NCBI GenBank assembly: GCA_032622095.1
Contig: CP136062.1
Span: 145,100,351 to 145,164,350, forward strand
Origin: Siphonodentalium dalli
Taxonomy: Eukaryota > Mollusca > Scaphopoda > Gadilida > Siphonodentaliidae
Reading direction: 5' to 3'
DNA: 64,000 nt
Below the pieces are notes generated by a model. That model was not told the DNA's origin, did not search any database, and saw only the letters and a program-made list of their open reading frames with translations. Below, one piece after another: positions 29,301 to 44,300 of the stretch. The position numbers and the translations under genes are program-made. Every line of letters starts with the position of its first letter. Position 1 is the first letter of the stretch.

Positions 29301-32300
29301 ACCAATCAAGTCCGGGCCGTTCGACGCATCGGATGTTGATGATAATCCTATAGTGACGTCACGCAACTGAGATTGTTCGTCGGTAACGTTCCATTCAAGA
29401 TCCACCCCGTCATACGGTATGTAGATACGAGAGAAGTAAGGTAGATTGTAACACAGAGCAGATGGTGTTCCTTCGGAACCAGCCAAGTCGGCATCAACGG
29501 AAATAGAGTCGGTGATTGTTGACTGTTCGCTTGTGCATCTTCTCACGCATTCATCCGATTGGTTGAGCTTTATCAATCTTAGATCAGCTTTCAGATAGTA
29601 GGCTGTTCCTTTGATACATGCCAAAGAGGCCAGGGTCGCAGCCCGATTAATCGTCAAATTGGCTAAATGTGGTGGAGAGTTGTCTACCGTTATACCGTCT
29701 GAACATGCCGCGCCTGAAGGTTCCATCGCGTTGTTGTATGCAACGACTGTCGAGAAGAAGGTTCCGAAGTCCGGAGCAGTTACAGCTTGGGATTGTGTAC
29801 TGACCTGATCAACGATAGTCACTGTGTCATTAGAAAGTGCAGCAATTACCTCATTTTGGTTGAAGCATCTTCCAGCAATGACTATTTTGTAAAATTTTAC
29901 CCCACTTTCGTGATCAATGAATCCATGGTAGTTCACTTCGAATTGACGTGTACTGATGTAGTCCATGTCCTCAATCCCAATCGCTCCCTCGAAAACAACG
30001 CCTTTCCTGGGTGGCGACTCATCGGCGAGAATACTCACAATGCTGTCTGAGACGAGCATGGCCATGTTAGTAACGGTTAACTTGAAATGGTATTTCCGGT
30101 TGTGATCGCCTTCGTGGTTGTTCTGTGACACCAGTGAATTAAGCGTGAGTGTGTAATTAAGAATCTCACAGCTGCCAAAACTTGGACAGTAGCAGTCCGT
30201 GACTCCAGAACAGGTTGTCTGCGAGAAAGAAATTAATGTTATTGATGAATATATTTGACCATTCAATTCTACAGTTATCAGGTATGATAATTCAACCGTT
30301 CAAACTTGTATCAATGGTTGAAGGCGATGCCTTACACTTTTTGAGACATGTTTAGTTTTATTGTCACGTGCATTCAATCGTTCTTGTGGCCACTATCAAG
30401 CACGTCGTCAAGAGTCGTCGACCCGCTAACCCATCATTTCCTCATGCGGCATAACGTATATTCAAGACGTACATTATCTGCGGGATGTTCGCAACAAAAG
30501 TAACAGTATACATGTATGTAGCTATACATAAAGATTGCTCGTGACTTTACAAATAATCACCACTCATATATCACTGGCTGCTCTCGGATATTCATTACTG
30601 AGTGAATAGTGAAACCTACGTACAAAGAATAAGTGGATTGACATTTACCTTGTTGCTCAAACGCTGAACGGCAAGGGTTCCTCGTCCGATTACCGCCTGC
30701 TCGTTCAATATTATCCCGACGTCGCTCCAGCTTCCTTCATACAGAGACCAGTGGACGCTGTGAAGCCCACTGTGCGTGTCGAATGCCTCGAAAACCAGTT
30801 TCATCGTAGACAGATCCTTGGAGTCGTGAACAAATAAGCTGTGATGTCCGTCTTTCGATAACCATGCGTTCTCGATTTGCGGTCTGCTGGAGTCGAAGTA
30901 CACAACATTTTGCTCCACGTATACTCTGCTCATTATGTCTACTGATTTTATCGAAGTAGTGATCGATTCGCCGTCGGATGTACTTGCCTGGTAACATAAA
31001 TGCTGAGCGGTAATTCCAGGAACTGCCAGAAAGCCTGAATCTTGACCGCCATCCTTCTTCCAACTGTAGTCAAAGCGAACGATTCCGTACACATTCTGAG
31101 TTCCCGATACCACCAATGGTTTAACATTGTCCTCGTAAACTCCTGTAATGAGACCATGGTGATCTCCCCTGACCGGAAGTAACCTATTGTTGCTCCTGTG
31201 ATAGGTGTTGTAATACCGATCTGCCCAACGAAGACAAACAGCCCCATGTGTCGTCTGCCATGTGTAGTTTGTTGCTTGTGATGCTGAAGTCACTCTAAGC
31301 ACGTGCTCATGGTTAACTGCGATATGGGACGATTTGTCGAATAAAACGAGCCGCCGTGTCTGTCGCACGTTTTCTGTATGATCGACTGCCTCAACCACTA
31401 CAGCATACAAATCTGGCTCCGTAGGAAGATGGAACGTTGCTGATGTAAGCGAACCAAAGTATACTCTGCTAGTCTCATTGTTTTCAAATTTCATAGCGAG
31501 TTCATTAGACTGCGAGTGGACGACGTAATGGAGTGATATTTGGAAGTGATCTAAACCAGACGCTTGAGAAATGTGAGATTGGAAAGGATCATCCCACCCG
31601 TCGAAACTCACTGTTAAAGTGCTGCCTTCAGTTAAAGTTTGGTATATCTGGATCGGTTCTTGGTTGCACGGTTGTGCACTTGAAGCACAGTGTTCAGGGG
31701 GAGCATTGTCTACGTAGTAACAAAGTGTTCTGCTGATGTCCACTTCTGGGTATGATATTTTTCCAGATATGCTTCCATCATACTCCCGACGAATGAAGAA
31801 TCCTCCTCCACTAGCAGAAAACCGCAAACAGAGTCTAGTGTTGAAGAAAGTAAAGATGCTTTGGGTTATTGGGGCTTATTGTCTAGTTGGAAAATGCAGA
31901 TAGATACGATTTATGAATTTAAGACGCCACGTGCATGCACATGATCGATAGGTCATTACATGTCTGACCGAAAGCTTACTTGTCAATTTCAACTTTATAT
32001 TAGGCCAAGGCTCTTACCTTTAATTAATATTTAATTCTTTAATTAAGATGATTTATTAATTTATTTAAGTGAGAGTTAATTTGGCAACTGTGAGTACAAA
32101 TAAGGCGCATATAATAAAAAGAAGACCTACAGTATGTTGTTTGAAAACTTGAAACATCTCATTCGTTTCTGGAAAGAAATACCGAATTTGCGCTCGCGGC
32201 TCGATATCTCTTTACAGGCAGTACTCATAAGATATTTCGGTACTCAAACAAAAACTGTAGGTATTCTATATTTATTATAATGTTTGTCACTAAAGTTTGT

Positions 32301-35300
32301 AATTTACAACGTTTTAGTGAATCACCCATTAACATCTTTCAGTAACGGAACGAACTTAACCAGTAAATTCCTGTTGTATACTAAATGGATTCTCCCAGTC
32401 AGAATAAAAGTGTACATAGGAATGGTCTAATATTGATTTGGACGGATGTTAAAGTGATAAAAGCAGAAGACGGGTAAATACAAGTGCTGAAGGAACCCTA
32501 CTATTGTCGTTTGTTGAACTTATTATCTGAACACGTCCTATGGGATAACTACTCATCAATGGGATAACTACTCATCAATGGGATAACTACTCATCAATGC
32601 TTTGAATTAGTAATTGATATGAAATTGATTTATGACATAGTTTCCAACGTAAATAATGATTGAGTCATATGATAAATATCCATACCAAATTTGTTGATGT
32701 GTTGTGTAACCGGTGCATGTGATACTCAGGCCGACCGAACAAAAAACATAGGAAACAATAACGGATAACTCTAGAACAGAAAACGTGAATCACATCATTG
32801 TACCCTATTTTGAACGCAGTCATCGAGACCAACTCCGAACAAAATTTCTTTCAGATCCGATAACCCATGGTAGTGGACTTGAGATATATGACTGGACAAA
32901 CAGACATACAATTATACAGACATATATACGGCCTGACAAATACAGTTTCCGGTTTTTTTTCGAAAAGTGCAAATGTAAAAACTTACCCTTCGTAGTTTGA
33001 CAGGATTTGACTGAGGTATACGGCGATATTGATCTGCCGGTTGCGTAGTTCCTGTGGGCTATGTGGCGATAGGTCTTCCGCTAAATTTATGTCTTGTATT
33101 GTCGCCAGATTTCCTGTAATAACATGTTTGAATGCATACTTAATTAAGTATGTATAATCCAACCGAATGCAAATATGCATATCTGTAATTCATTATACAG
33201 GTACTATATAGCATCCCAACATACAGTTTGTGAACTCAAAAACAAAACAAAATATGCTTATCCTTTCGTGTACATAAAACTGTTGGGAAATTCAAACGTA
33301 ATCATCTGAGGTTGTAAAATCTCCCACTTGTGTCAAAATAATAGTGACACACACGCATAGTTTACACTATATATTAGTTGGGTATCTAAACCATCAGAAT
33401 AAGTCCACCCTGTTTTCGGTCGGAAATATATAATTAATGTTGATTCGGGCACGGCTGTTTACAACACTTTTATACCTTTATTACTAATTACTCATACGCA
33501 TTAACGAGTATTTTCAATAGGAAAAATAAACCACGATTAATACAATGGTGAATATTGAAAAAAATATAAATTAGGTTAACTTAGCAGCACAAATAAGAGA
33601 CATGCAAATATAAACAAAAGAATCATTGATATAATTACATACTCACCGTTCGCGCTTTCCCTCAGTACACTGATCTTTACTTTTGTCAATCCGAACTTAT
33701 ATTGATATACATGTGTCGATTTCGCAGAGAGTGGTTTAATTTGGAAATGAAGCAGAACTTCTGACGCAGTAAATATCGGTGAGAATTTTCCGTACATGCT
33801 GTTCTGATTGGCGCATGTAGATGGTCCAGTAAAGGTAGAATTTATCACTTCTCCAGATTTACTTTCGACTCCCATCCGACATGTCTGAATGTCTGGAGGT
33901 GTGGATGCTGTTAAGAAATGTCAAACAAACAATGCCCGAGTTAGAGTATAAACGAATTGTGTCCACGTTTACCTTTTCTGCACTAAATAATTAGAACAAG
34001 TTCAGATAATAAATTCGTTTGTTGAACTTATTATCTGATCATTTCCCACCAATGAAAAGAAATTCTTCAGCAATTGTACTACATTTATGTCATAGCGTTT
34101 ATCAGCCAACACGATCACGTCTGGAGACGAGCCAGATGTCATATTTTTCAAGTTGGTGTTTGTGATTCTTCATACAAAATACAGTTATAATATCTATTAA
34201 CTGGAAAACCAAACAGATGTACATATGTACATCGCACCGCGGAGGTGGGGTGGATGGACGGACAAGTCTACGGCACTGACGGTATTAAACACAAGCTTTG
34301 TCTGAACAGCCTATCTCTGAGAAGTAATCTGTATAAATGATTCCGCACGTATACGACTCGGACGTACTGTAACACAGTCTGCTCTATCACTTGCCATATT
34401 TGCCAATAGCAAAAATAATTCACATTTGGCAAAAACTATTTTAATTTGGAAAAATATTAGGCAAGTCAATTTTTAATACATCAAGACAGTTGAGCTGAAA
34501 CATATTGGCCAATTAATACCATTCATTTCAGGAAACTCTTACAGTAATTGTATTAGCGGTGTATTACTTGTATTTATTGTGGTGGTGTTTACATAGGTAA
34601 TCCTCTCTTGGTGTGCCCTTCATGCAGATGACGCAACACTTCTAAAATGGTATTGTTAAGTTATTGTATAATAAACCACACGAGAGAGGTGAGAATAATT
34701 AATAACTAACTGCTTTCCTATCGATATCAAAAGTCGTTCAAACAGCAATTGTCGAAATATAAGACTTAGTGTTGCAGATAATGATACTACCAGTAAAAGA
34801 ATTTGGCAACAAAATATATTCATATGGCGAAAACAATCGGTCCAGGGTGACCCTGCTATCAACGTGTGTTACCGTTGCCATGGTTATTCCGCATACACGT
34901 ACACGGTTAACCCGTTTAGAAGTGTTGTACCCAACGTGCAGCTTACGAAACGTGCACCAAAAATGAATGACTATATCTTCTCATAACCGAATGAAGGACT
35001 AACTCAGTGTGATATATGTGTATGTCATACCATTGTGGTAATCGCATACGCGAAACATCCTATTTCGAGGAAAAGATTCTCACCATGATATTACCTGTTT
35101 ATAGCACACAATAGGACGAATATAACTGTTCAAGGTTTGTCGTTACTGAACATGGAAAAACATACTCATGTGTGATGCATAATTAACACTGCCTGGACAA
35201 CTTAAATATTTAAAATAATTATCATTGTGTTTTTTTTAATTCATTTCATTGCCAAATGTTTTACACAATTTACAAAGGGATTGGGGAAACACAATTACTA

Positions 35301-38300
35301 CTGTTTTCTGGGCCTAAAGAAGTCTCCCTTTTCGAGGATATCTTCAGATGAGGTAATTGGAATGCGACGAAACTGCATGGTATATATAAGCTAATCTCGT
35401 ATATGGGACCATCATATCTGATAACTAATTATATGATGCGTTGGTACACGCTTGAATGAACACCAATTGAATGGAAATAAATCATAAAATGGCTAGGCTC
35501 GTTAATATATCACATGTCCTGTAAACAATCGTAAATTATATTTAGAGATTAAAAGTCATTACAATGTACAGAAGTCGAACAGCATTCCTTCTCTGCGACT
35601 CGACTGAAATGACCTGCCATTTTTATTTAGATAACCAGGACTTCATCGCTATGTTTACAAATTGACTCGATTCCAGGACTTCATCGCTATATTTACAACG
35701 TGACTAGATTTCAGGACTCTGTCGCTATATCTACAACGTGACTCGATTCCAGGACTCCCTCGCTATATTTACAACGTGTCTCGATTCCAGGACTCCATCG
35801 CTATATTTACAACGTGACTCGATTCCAGGACTTCGTCGCTATATTTACAACTTGACTCGATTCCAGGATTCCATCGCTATATTTACAACGTGGCTCGATT
35901 CCAGGACTTCATCGCTATATTAACAACGTGACTCGATTCCAGGACTCCCTCGCTATATTTACAACGTGACTCGATTGCAGGACTCCATCGCTATATTTAC
36001 AACGTGACTCGATTGCAGGACTCCATCGCTATATTTACAACTTGACTCGATTCCAGGTCTTCATCGCTATAGTTACAACGTAACTCGATTCCAGGACTCC
36101 ATCGCTATATTTACAACTGGACTCGGTTCCAGGACTTCATCGATCGCTATATTTACAACGTGACTAGATTCCAGGACTTCATCGCTATATTTACAACGTG
36201 ACTCGATTCCAGGACTCCATCGCTATATTTACAACGTGACTCGATTCCAGGACTTCATCGCTATATTTACAACTGGACTCGGTTCCAGGACTTCATCGAT
36301 CGCTATATTTACAACGTGACTAGATTCCAGGACTTCATCGCTATATTTACAACGTGACTCGATTCCAGGACTCCATCGCTATATTTACAACGTGACTCGA
36401 TTCCAGGACTTCATCGCTATATTTACAACTGGACTCGATTCCAGGACTTCATCGCTATATTTACAACGTGACTCGATTCCAGGACTTCATCGCTATATTT
36501 ACAACGTGACTCGATTCCAGGACTCCATCGCTATATTTACAACGTGACTCGATTCCAGGACTTCATCGCTATATTAACAAAGTGACTCGATTCCAGGACT
36601 TCATCGCTATATTAACAACGTGCTTGCACGCGTGATTCGATAGATGGAAGTAGAATTCGACAGACGAATAGACCGTGCATATCACTCTAAGTGGAACAAC
36701 TCTACACAATTTTGCAAAGTTTATGCGGCTTGAAAATAACCGGAATATGCCTTCGAATAAAACTTACAAACACAAAAGGAAGACGTATACGTCGACTGCT
36801 TATCAACCACGTGGAATCCCTGGTCACATTGGCATGTGAATGGTAGTGCACCAGTAGCAACGCATTGCCCCGGCCAGCATACATCGCATCCTGCAAGTGA
36901 ACACATTTTTTAGCAGCGGAATGATCAACCTTGTCAAATCTGATGTTAAGCAGGGTTGTTATTGGTTTCGCCGTTCGTGGATTTTCTGGATGACGGCCTT
37001 ACGTCAGGGTTAATGGACGAGAGACTGGACATTCGGAAAATGGAAGGTCGAATGGAGAGATATTCTAGTTTCCGAATGTCCAGCCGCGAGTCCATTAACC
37101 TACTTATAAACTTTTTTGACATATACATGGATGAACTACGTCTATTATATCAATGAACAATTTCAATAAATTGAGACATTTAAGAAAAATTTTCTGTGAA
37201 AAAAATAGTCATCGAATAAGAAGAAAACCACGCCCGGTGCATGTTTTGGAGATTGCATATTCACTTGGTCGTGAACACTATTGTTGGCATATATTCCGGT
37301 ACAACCAAACATCGATGTACGCAAACATATAATTCACTATTTGTTTTTGCGCTGTACATAGATACAAATATATAAACTGTCAACGCAATTATCTGTATTG
37401 GATGTTAGCACTTATGCATAGAATATATTTGAACCAATGCATTCACATCGGTGAGTCCAGAAGAAGAACAGTACATTACTGGTGTCTCGCATGCTGACGT
37501 GTCATGTTTCAATATGACAGATATTCACTTATATGCAAATGAGCAACACGCCTCTATTGACAAGGACATGACTTACGTTGGGTTCATAATATCTATGAAA
37601 ATGTTATTTTGTGGGCGAGTTTAGAAGCAAACTAGTTCTCTGATAGAGGTATACATGTGAGCTCACTGTGCATACATTGGAATACATGAACGTTCTAGAT
37701 TACGAATGTCGACTAGTTTTATGAAGAGTGCCCATTCGTAAAATAGAATGTTGATGTAGAATAAAGGGGCTTGGTTTTAAATGTAGTTCTACTGATATAT
37801 GAACCAATTCGGATTGGTAGGTTCACCCCATAAGATACAAACCATGTTGATTAGGAGTTTCACCTGCCCGTTTTGTCAACCTTATACACATTTCCCGGAT
37901 AATATTAGTCTGATATACAAATAGTTCCAGGTGACAGCGGAGTTATATTACCATACATGAATGGCATATAAACTATATACGACATATACTAAAGGAAGAA
38001 TGGAGTGAAATTTGTATCCATTGATACGTTTAATAGCATATATCAGATGTCGAGTTTCATAGCGGTTTTAGTTTGCCCGTTTCATGAGGCATTTTTACTT
38101 TATTGTTACCGGTTAATATAAGAGAGTGATGCATGTTTTTATCACAAACGTCTTGTGTGACTGATCTGGTTCAGCCATTCTTACCTCCTCCGCAGTATAT
38201 GACTAACCATTATGGGTTCCCGATTTACCGGGTAACAACTCCCTGATCATCCCCCTAACTTAGCATTTTGTCTGAATTGGCTCAACGTACAAACTGATTT

Positions 38301-41300
38301 CACATATGTTCCTCTCCCCTGGACATATACAACTGATTGGTTCACAAAACAAATATATACATGCATTACTGTTGAACACTAAATTCAAACAAAATATACA
38401 AACAAAATGCGGAATGTTCAAGATTGATTCAGGAAAAGGAAAGAATGATGTTTAGTGCGCATGTCGATTTAAGTTCATACGACGGATCGGGTTCGCTAAT
38501 TGTGGTTGATTGGTTCGTTTACTTTTATCCAATCTCAGTATGGATCCGGCTGAACCTCACTGACACATTCAATTTGAAACAAATCGAATGATGTATATTA
38601 TAGTACTGTGCCACCTGCTGGAGGCTTAGTTGTGAATTTGAACAAACGAAGACATGCACGTAAGCTAATAGTTACACATACAGGGGAAACAACCATACTA
38701 ATGTCCAGCTATATTTTGTACCGACCATTATTTCCGATGGATATAATTCAACTTATAGTGGACCTGCCTTGTCTGGCTCGAAATGGCCAGATCGCAATTT
38801 CTTGGCCGAATTTAATGTTCACTTTTCGACGACATTAATGTTCCATCCGACAACTAAACGTCGAAAATGTCTAAGCTATAACTCTATAATAATTGTTAAC
38901 ATCAAACCGTATGCACACTTCTGGCCCCACCCTATTACAATCACGTGACTATATCCTTGAAATTTGAAACGGATCTTCCTTTTTTGGCTTAGCATATCAT
39001 TCACTGAAAGTGTGAATTCTCGAGACCCTTATTTCTTGAAATATCACACAAGAATCGTTCAAATCCCTGCTAGCCCTACCACTTAAACAAGCAGCTGCGT
39101 CTCTGAAATTAGAACATAATCGTCCCTCTGATTAGTGAATTAAGCCGTAAAAAATGTTCTCTAGTCTAGACCTATTATGTCTTGATATTGCGCAAAAACT
39201 GTTCCACCCATCGCAGCCTTACACCCTAAACTTGCAAATACACACCCCTGCTATTTGAACTTGGTCGACAATTTGGTTAATGCGATTGAATTACGGTGAA
39301 TATCAAGGTTTCGCTTGATACCAACTACTGGCCCTCCACGTGGGATGTTCTCCAATAAATGGCTTATTCCAGATCCTGTTCGGTGGTTTGTTACTTTGTT
39401 TCATGCCCCATCCCACTCAGCGCGAAATATACTAACGATGCCGCGAGAAAATATGACATATCCGGTGGAATGTTCTCCATCGCTCTATAAGGTTACACTT
39501 GTGTAAATATGGTTCGTAGTGACATCTAGCGGATGCGGGATTAATATATAGGAGAGAGTAAAATAGACACTGGGCCCTGATTGGACAATAGCCTTTTGTG
39601 GTTTTTTTGCATAAACAATACATCTCACCTCTTCCCTATGATTTTATATAGGTAAAATAGACATTGGCACAAGAATTAACCCTTTGTAGTGAATTTTGTG
39701 GTGTGGTCTAAAATATGACTAAAATATTATTGTTATTAGTGCGGTTCTGACACTAGTTACGAAAACACAAGATTTAAAGGCGAATTCCCTGCTGGACGGA
39801 AATGATTTGTTTGCATAATGAGTTTCCGAAAATGTCAATATTCAGATATAAAGACAATTTTGGACCTATAATTTATATTGTAAACGGTATACGCTAAAAC
39901 GTTTGCACTGAGGACTATGGAAAACATTTACACCAGTGTTTCATAAGTCACAAAACATACTTTAATATTTGTATATCACAATAACATTAGATCTACAATG
40001 GCCGACCGTCTTAAAAGTGTAACCATCACTGTAAGTGCAATTCAGAACATCATCTTTGGAGATTATACACTAGACGATGATAGTATAATGCTAGACTCTT
40101 CGAAATAATTATAATTATATATTACATGTTACAATATGAACGGTTTACATGACCCCGAGTTGAAATCTTCGAGTGTCCCGATCATACACCGCAGCTTACC
40201 ATGTACCAACATATTCCCATCACTCATGTTGCATAAATTATTCCACCCCTCCCACGTGAAATTATAAGGATAATCAACCGTGGCACCATATACAAACTTA
40301 TCTACACACTTATACGTATATGTGATATACATGTAATACGAGGAGAGGAGCGTTATAACTAAGTTACACAACTTGTGTTCCATCCCCGGTGCTTACTCCC
40401 TCATCACTCATTACCACCACATCATTATTTAATTGTCAATACAATATATATATCGGGAGACACAATAAATATGTTACAAACAAAACCACAAATTGTTGAC
40501 CTCAAAAGCGATCAGCAGAATAATTGGGCGTGCTATTCAAGTGTCAGCGGATTTTTGCATCTGAAGCCAGTTATTTATGTCGATCACGCTATTGCTGCTA
40601 AGTGCTTGACAATCTGATATTGGGCTGACTTAATATGCTGTGTGGGCTAGTCTCAAATTACGTTTTATGGGAACAAATCATCAAAGAGCTCTATATAATA
40701 TAAGAATTGAATATGTGTGTGTTATTGGGGGATACGACGCTGTGGTCGATGGGGGACATTAATATGCCACAACGACACATCGCGCCGTATCCCACACAAC
40801 CGCACACAATTAAACTATATACATTAATTTCTTAAATGAATAAGAAAGATACATACTCTGACAGTGTTCATGGAGTTTGCAGCTCCGGGTTTCGGAATCG
40901 GCAGACAGCCCAACGCATCCTATTTCAATGGAACCATAACACGACCGTGACCTTGTTTTAGTTTGAGTGCTGCTCCCGCATGGTCCTGCGCACTCGGAGT
41001 AAGCTGACCAATCTGACCAGAGTTGCCATCTAATGTTCGCTGTCAACGTATCACAATAATAAACATATGCATGTATATTGTACACGAGTCATGCATAGCA
41101 TGAGTAAATTAGGGTTATTTAAAGTGTGATATAAGGTATCGTATCAAATATCAACCGACATATCATCGTGCAAAAATGTTCATATAGGACCTAAATAATC
41201 ACATGGTTCATATTTGACTTTATTTGATTCTGAATAAGCCCATATAGGACTTATATCCGCTATTCCGTTGAAAATACACTATACAGAGCGTTCATATGGT

Positions 41301-44300
41301 AAGTCGTGTCGATGAAAAAACGTAGATTAAATAGTGCCAACATGAGATTATTCGAATGAAATAAGCTCATATACGACTGTTTTTATCGTGTCATATTTTG
41401 GTTCATACATGTATAGAGCGTAATTCATATTCACATGATGACTATATTGGCTTATGTGTGTGCTTGGAATAAGTTCAATATAAGCTTATTAGCGAGAGAA
41501 CAGGCTGTATCAACAGACAACAAATTGTTATTAAAAGGCCCCAAGGCATTTGCTAGGTGAATAGAAGGTTTTTGAAATTCCACCGATCAAATAACAAAAA
41601 ATCAATATGTGAGAATTATTACCATTGATTTAGCTATTTGCATATATAACACTTATATACTTCTCAACAACCATAGCCATATTTAAAATAATCTACGAGT
41701 TGTACATATACTGGCTTCTCTTAAAATCGTTCCGATAAGCCAAAGACCTCTAAAATGACAATTCAAGAAAAATACTGTACTTCGTTAACAACATCAGTTT
41801 GCCCACCGACATTATAAATCAACATGACCCACCAACACCACAACATTACAATATGACCACATAAACAGGGGTGGTATTGCTAACTAAATCAACATCACTG
41901 ACTTACGTTGACAGGTAAGTCCCACGCTGTTGATATGACCGTAATCACCACTGGACTTGATGCAGTAATTCCCAGAACATTTAGCATAGTGGTATCCACT
42001 GTTGACATTTTGTACAGCACATCCTCCACCACACCCGCGATTGCATTTATATTCCAGCATGTAACTCATCTGCAGCGTGATAAGAAAACTCAAGTTTAGA
42101 TATTTGTGCAGACATTTAACTGTATAGGGTTAAATGCGGCAGGCAGATTGCGAGCTACAATTTCCACTTCAAACGGCTAACGGAAATCTCGGAAAACGCA
42201 CATTCCTCGCGAGGCACTCCGTCACGGTATGGTTGTTTTTGGTATCGAAGTAATATTTATCCCACATGGTTGTTATTAATAACAAGACAGGTTTGCCTTA
42301 ATGACTACCATTTATTAATCACTAAAGCAACTGGTAGTCGGAAACGTGTTTATGGACCTCCAGCTTTCTTGTCATTGGTGAAGGACCTTTTTTGGTACCA
42401 CCCAAGCGCCAACCATGGGGTCCTGGCAACGATCACGTATCTAGTCCTGAAAGACACTAAGCATAGCTGTTAGCAAAAAGGGATGCCTCCTCCAAAAACG
42501 GAAGGATGAATACTGGGTGGGAGGGTGGGACGCTAAATAATTGTCGACCGAGCTGTGGCGAATGCTATCACAAAAAGGCTGTTTGCTGTCCGTGTGATTA
42601 CCAATGTGACCTGACGCCAGACGAAATAGTTCCTCCCTCAATCTCGATTGGCATTGTTCCAATGCCTTAGCATATACTCGTCCCTTTAAGACAAACAAAG
42701 GCATTATCTCAGTTGACAATTAGTGAAGTGAGGAATAAAAGCTGGCAAATTGAGTGCCTGATTTCCATATCGCTCCGCATGTACTGTACTATACGTGATT
42801 GAAAATAATTATGCAGTACTGTCATATCTATGTATAGCCATCGCGGGTTTTCCCTTCCAATATATATACAATGTAGCCACCCGTGGGATAAATGATATGC
42901 TGCCGCTTTGCTCTGGCATCTCAGTTTTAGTTTGCCTTTGACATTGACTTGACGGTACGTATGAAACATGCATGCCCCAATTGCCAACTTATAAAATAAG
43001 TATGCGGGGAAACTTGGAACTGGTATGGGTCTTAATTAACCCTTCCATGAATGGAGCTTCCTGAAATTTTGCGAAAACACTGTGGCAATGCATTCTCTTG
43101 TATATGCGAGTCTCACATGGCCATTCAAGCGAATACATTGGCCTAAAATATTTATCTTTACCTTGTAGCCAGTTCATTCTCTTATTTATGCGAGGCTCCA
43201 TATATATCGACTCACACAGGAACTTTAATGCTGCACCATCGCGACTCCCGTCATGAAAGGGTTAATATTAACAATTGAGCTTTAACCTTTAAAGCGCCCT
43301 TTACTAATATTTTTTGCACGAAATTGCAGGGGGGGGGGGGGGTCGGAAAACATTTCCAGACACGTATGCTACTTTTTTGCCGATGACCACTTTTTGGACC
43401 CAACACCCCCGACCCCAATTTTGTTCTCCATTTCATAGAGTTTTTTCCAGCCATGTTTTGACACCCACCCACTTGTGGAACGCAAAACACAAACATACAG
43501 AGAAAACCAGGACCAAACCTCCTACACTGAGATTCAGTGAATCTAGTAATGAACAGCAGGACTGGTCTCTAGCAGTATATTCTTGAACTACACCATTCCC
43601 ACTGGCCACTACATTCGCGTGGTCAACGACAAGATATGCTCTAATCATTATATTATATCGAACATTTATAGACAAACTGACGTTCTAATATTTATATACC
43701 ATCGAACACTGTATTGCTAACCTGAAGTCATTGTATTGTGTCCAGGTTGCATTCAATTTCCTTCTCGTCACAAAACATATTAAGCAGCTTTATTGCTATT
43801 TTAAATAGCAGCTATGCCTGAGTGTGTAACCGGTCACTGACACAGCGCACACGGTTAATAATAATTAATAGTCACTGTTTTAGTGCCAAAATGTGTGTGG
43901 TAGTCCTTTTTAGAGACCTTTTTAGTTTTTGCGTTTTGTTACTTTGTTATGGAAATTTATAAAGATATTATGTCTATACACCAGGTAGGTGATATTGCTC
44001 TACACCAGATAGGTGATTTTGTTTTACAACAGATAGGTGATATTGTTTTCACCAGATAGGTGATTGTATTATATCAGATAGGTTAAATTATTATATGCTA
44101 CGTGCCACCCAGACTCATTAGACATTACTAAAACATGTTTATCGCACATATACCAATACACTAGAGCACACAGGAGCACCAATGGGAAATCAAAGAAAGT
44201 TAATGTTACGATTGATTCCAATTGATTCAGATTGGTCAGGATTGGTTAGGAATTTTATAACGTTCACAGTTTATCTTGTATGAATTCAGGAATCTTGTAT

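Noticed and set aside
35637-36622. CRISPR-like array of 38-bp repeats
   Set aside because: The repeats are directly contiguous with no spacers, there are no cas genes, and the genome is animal.
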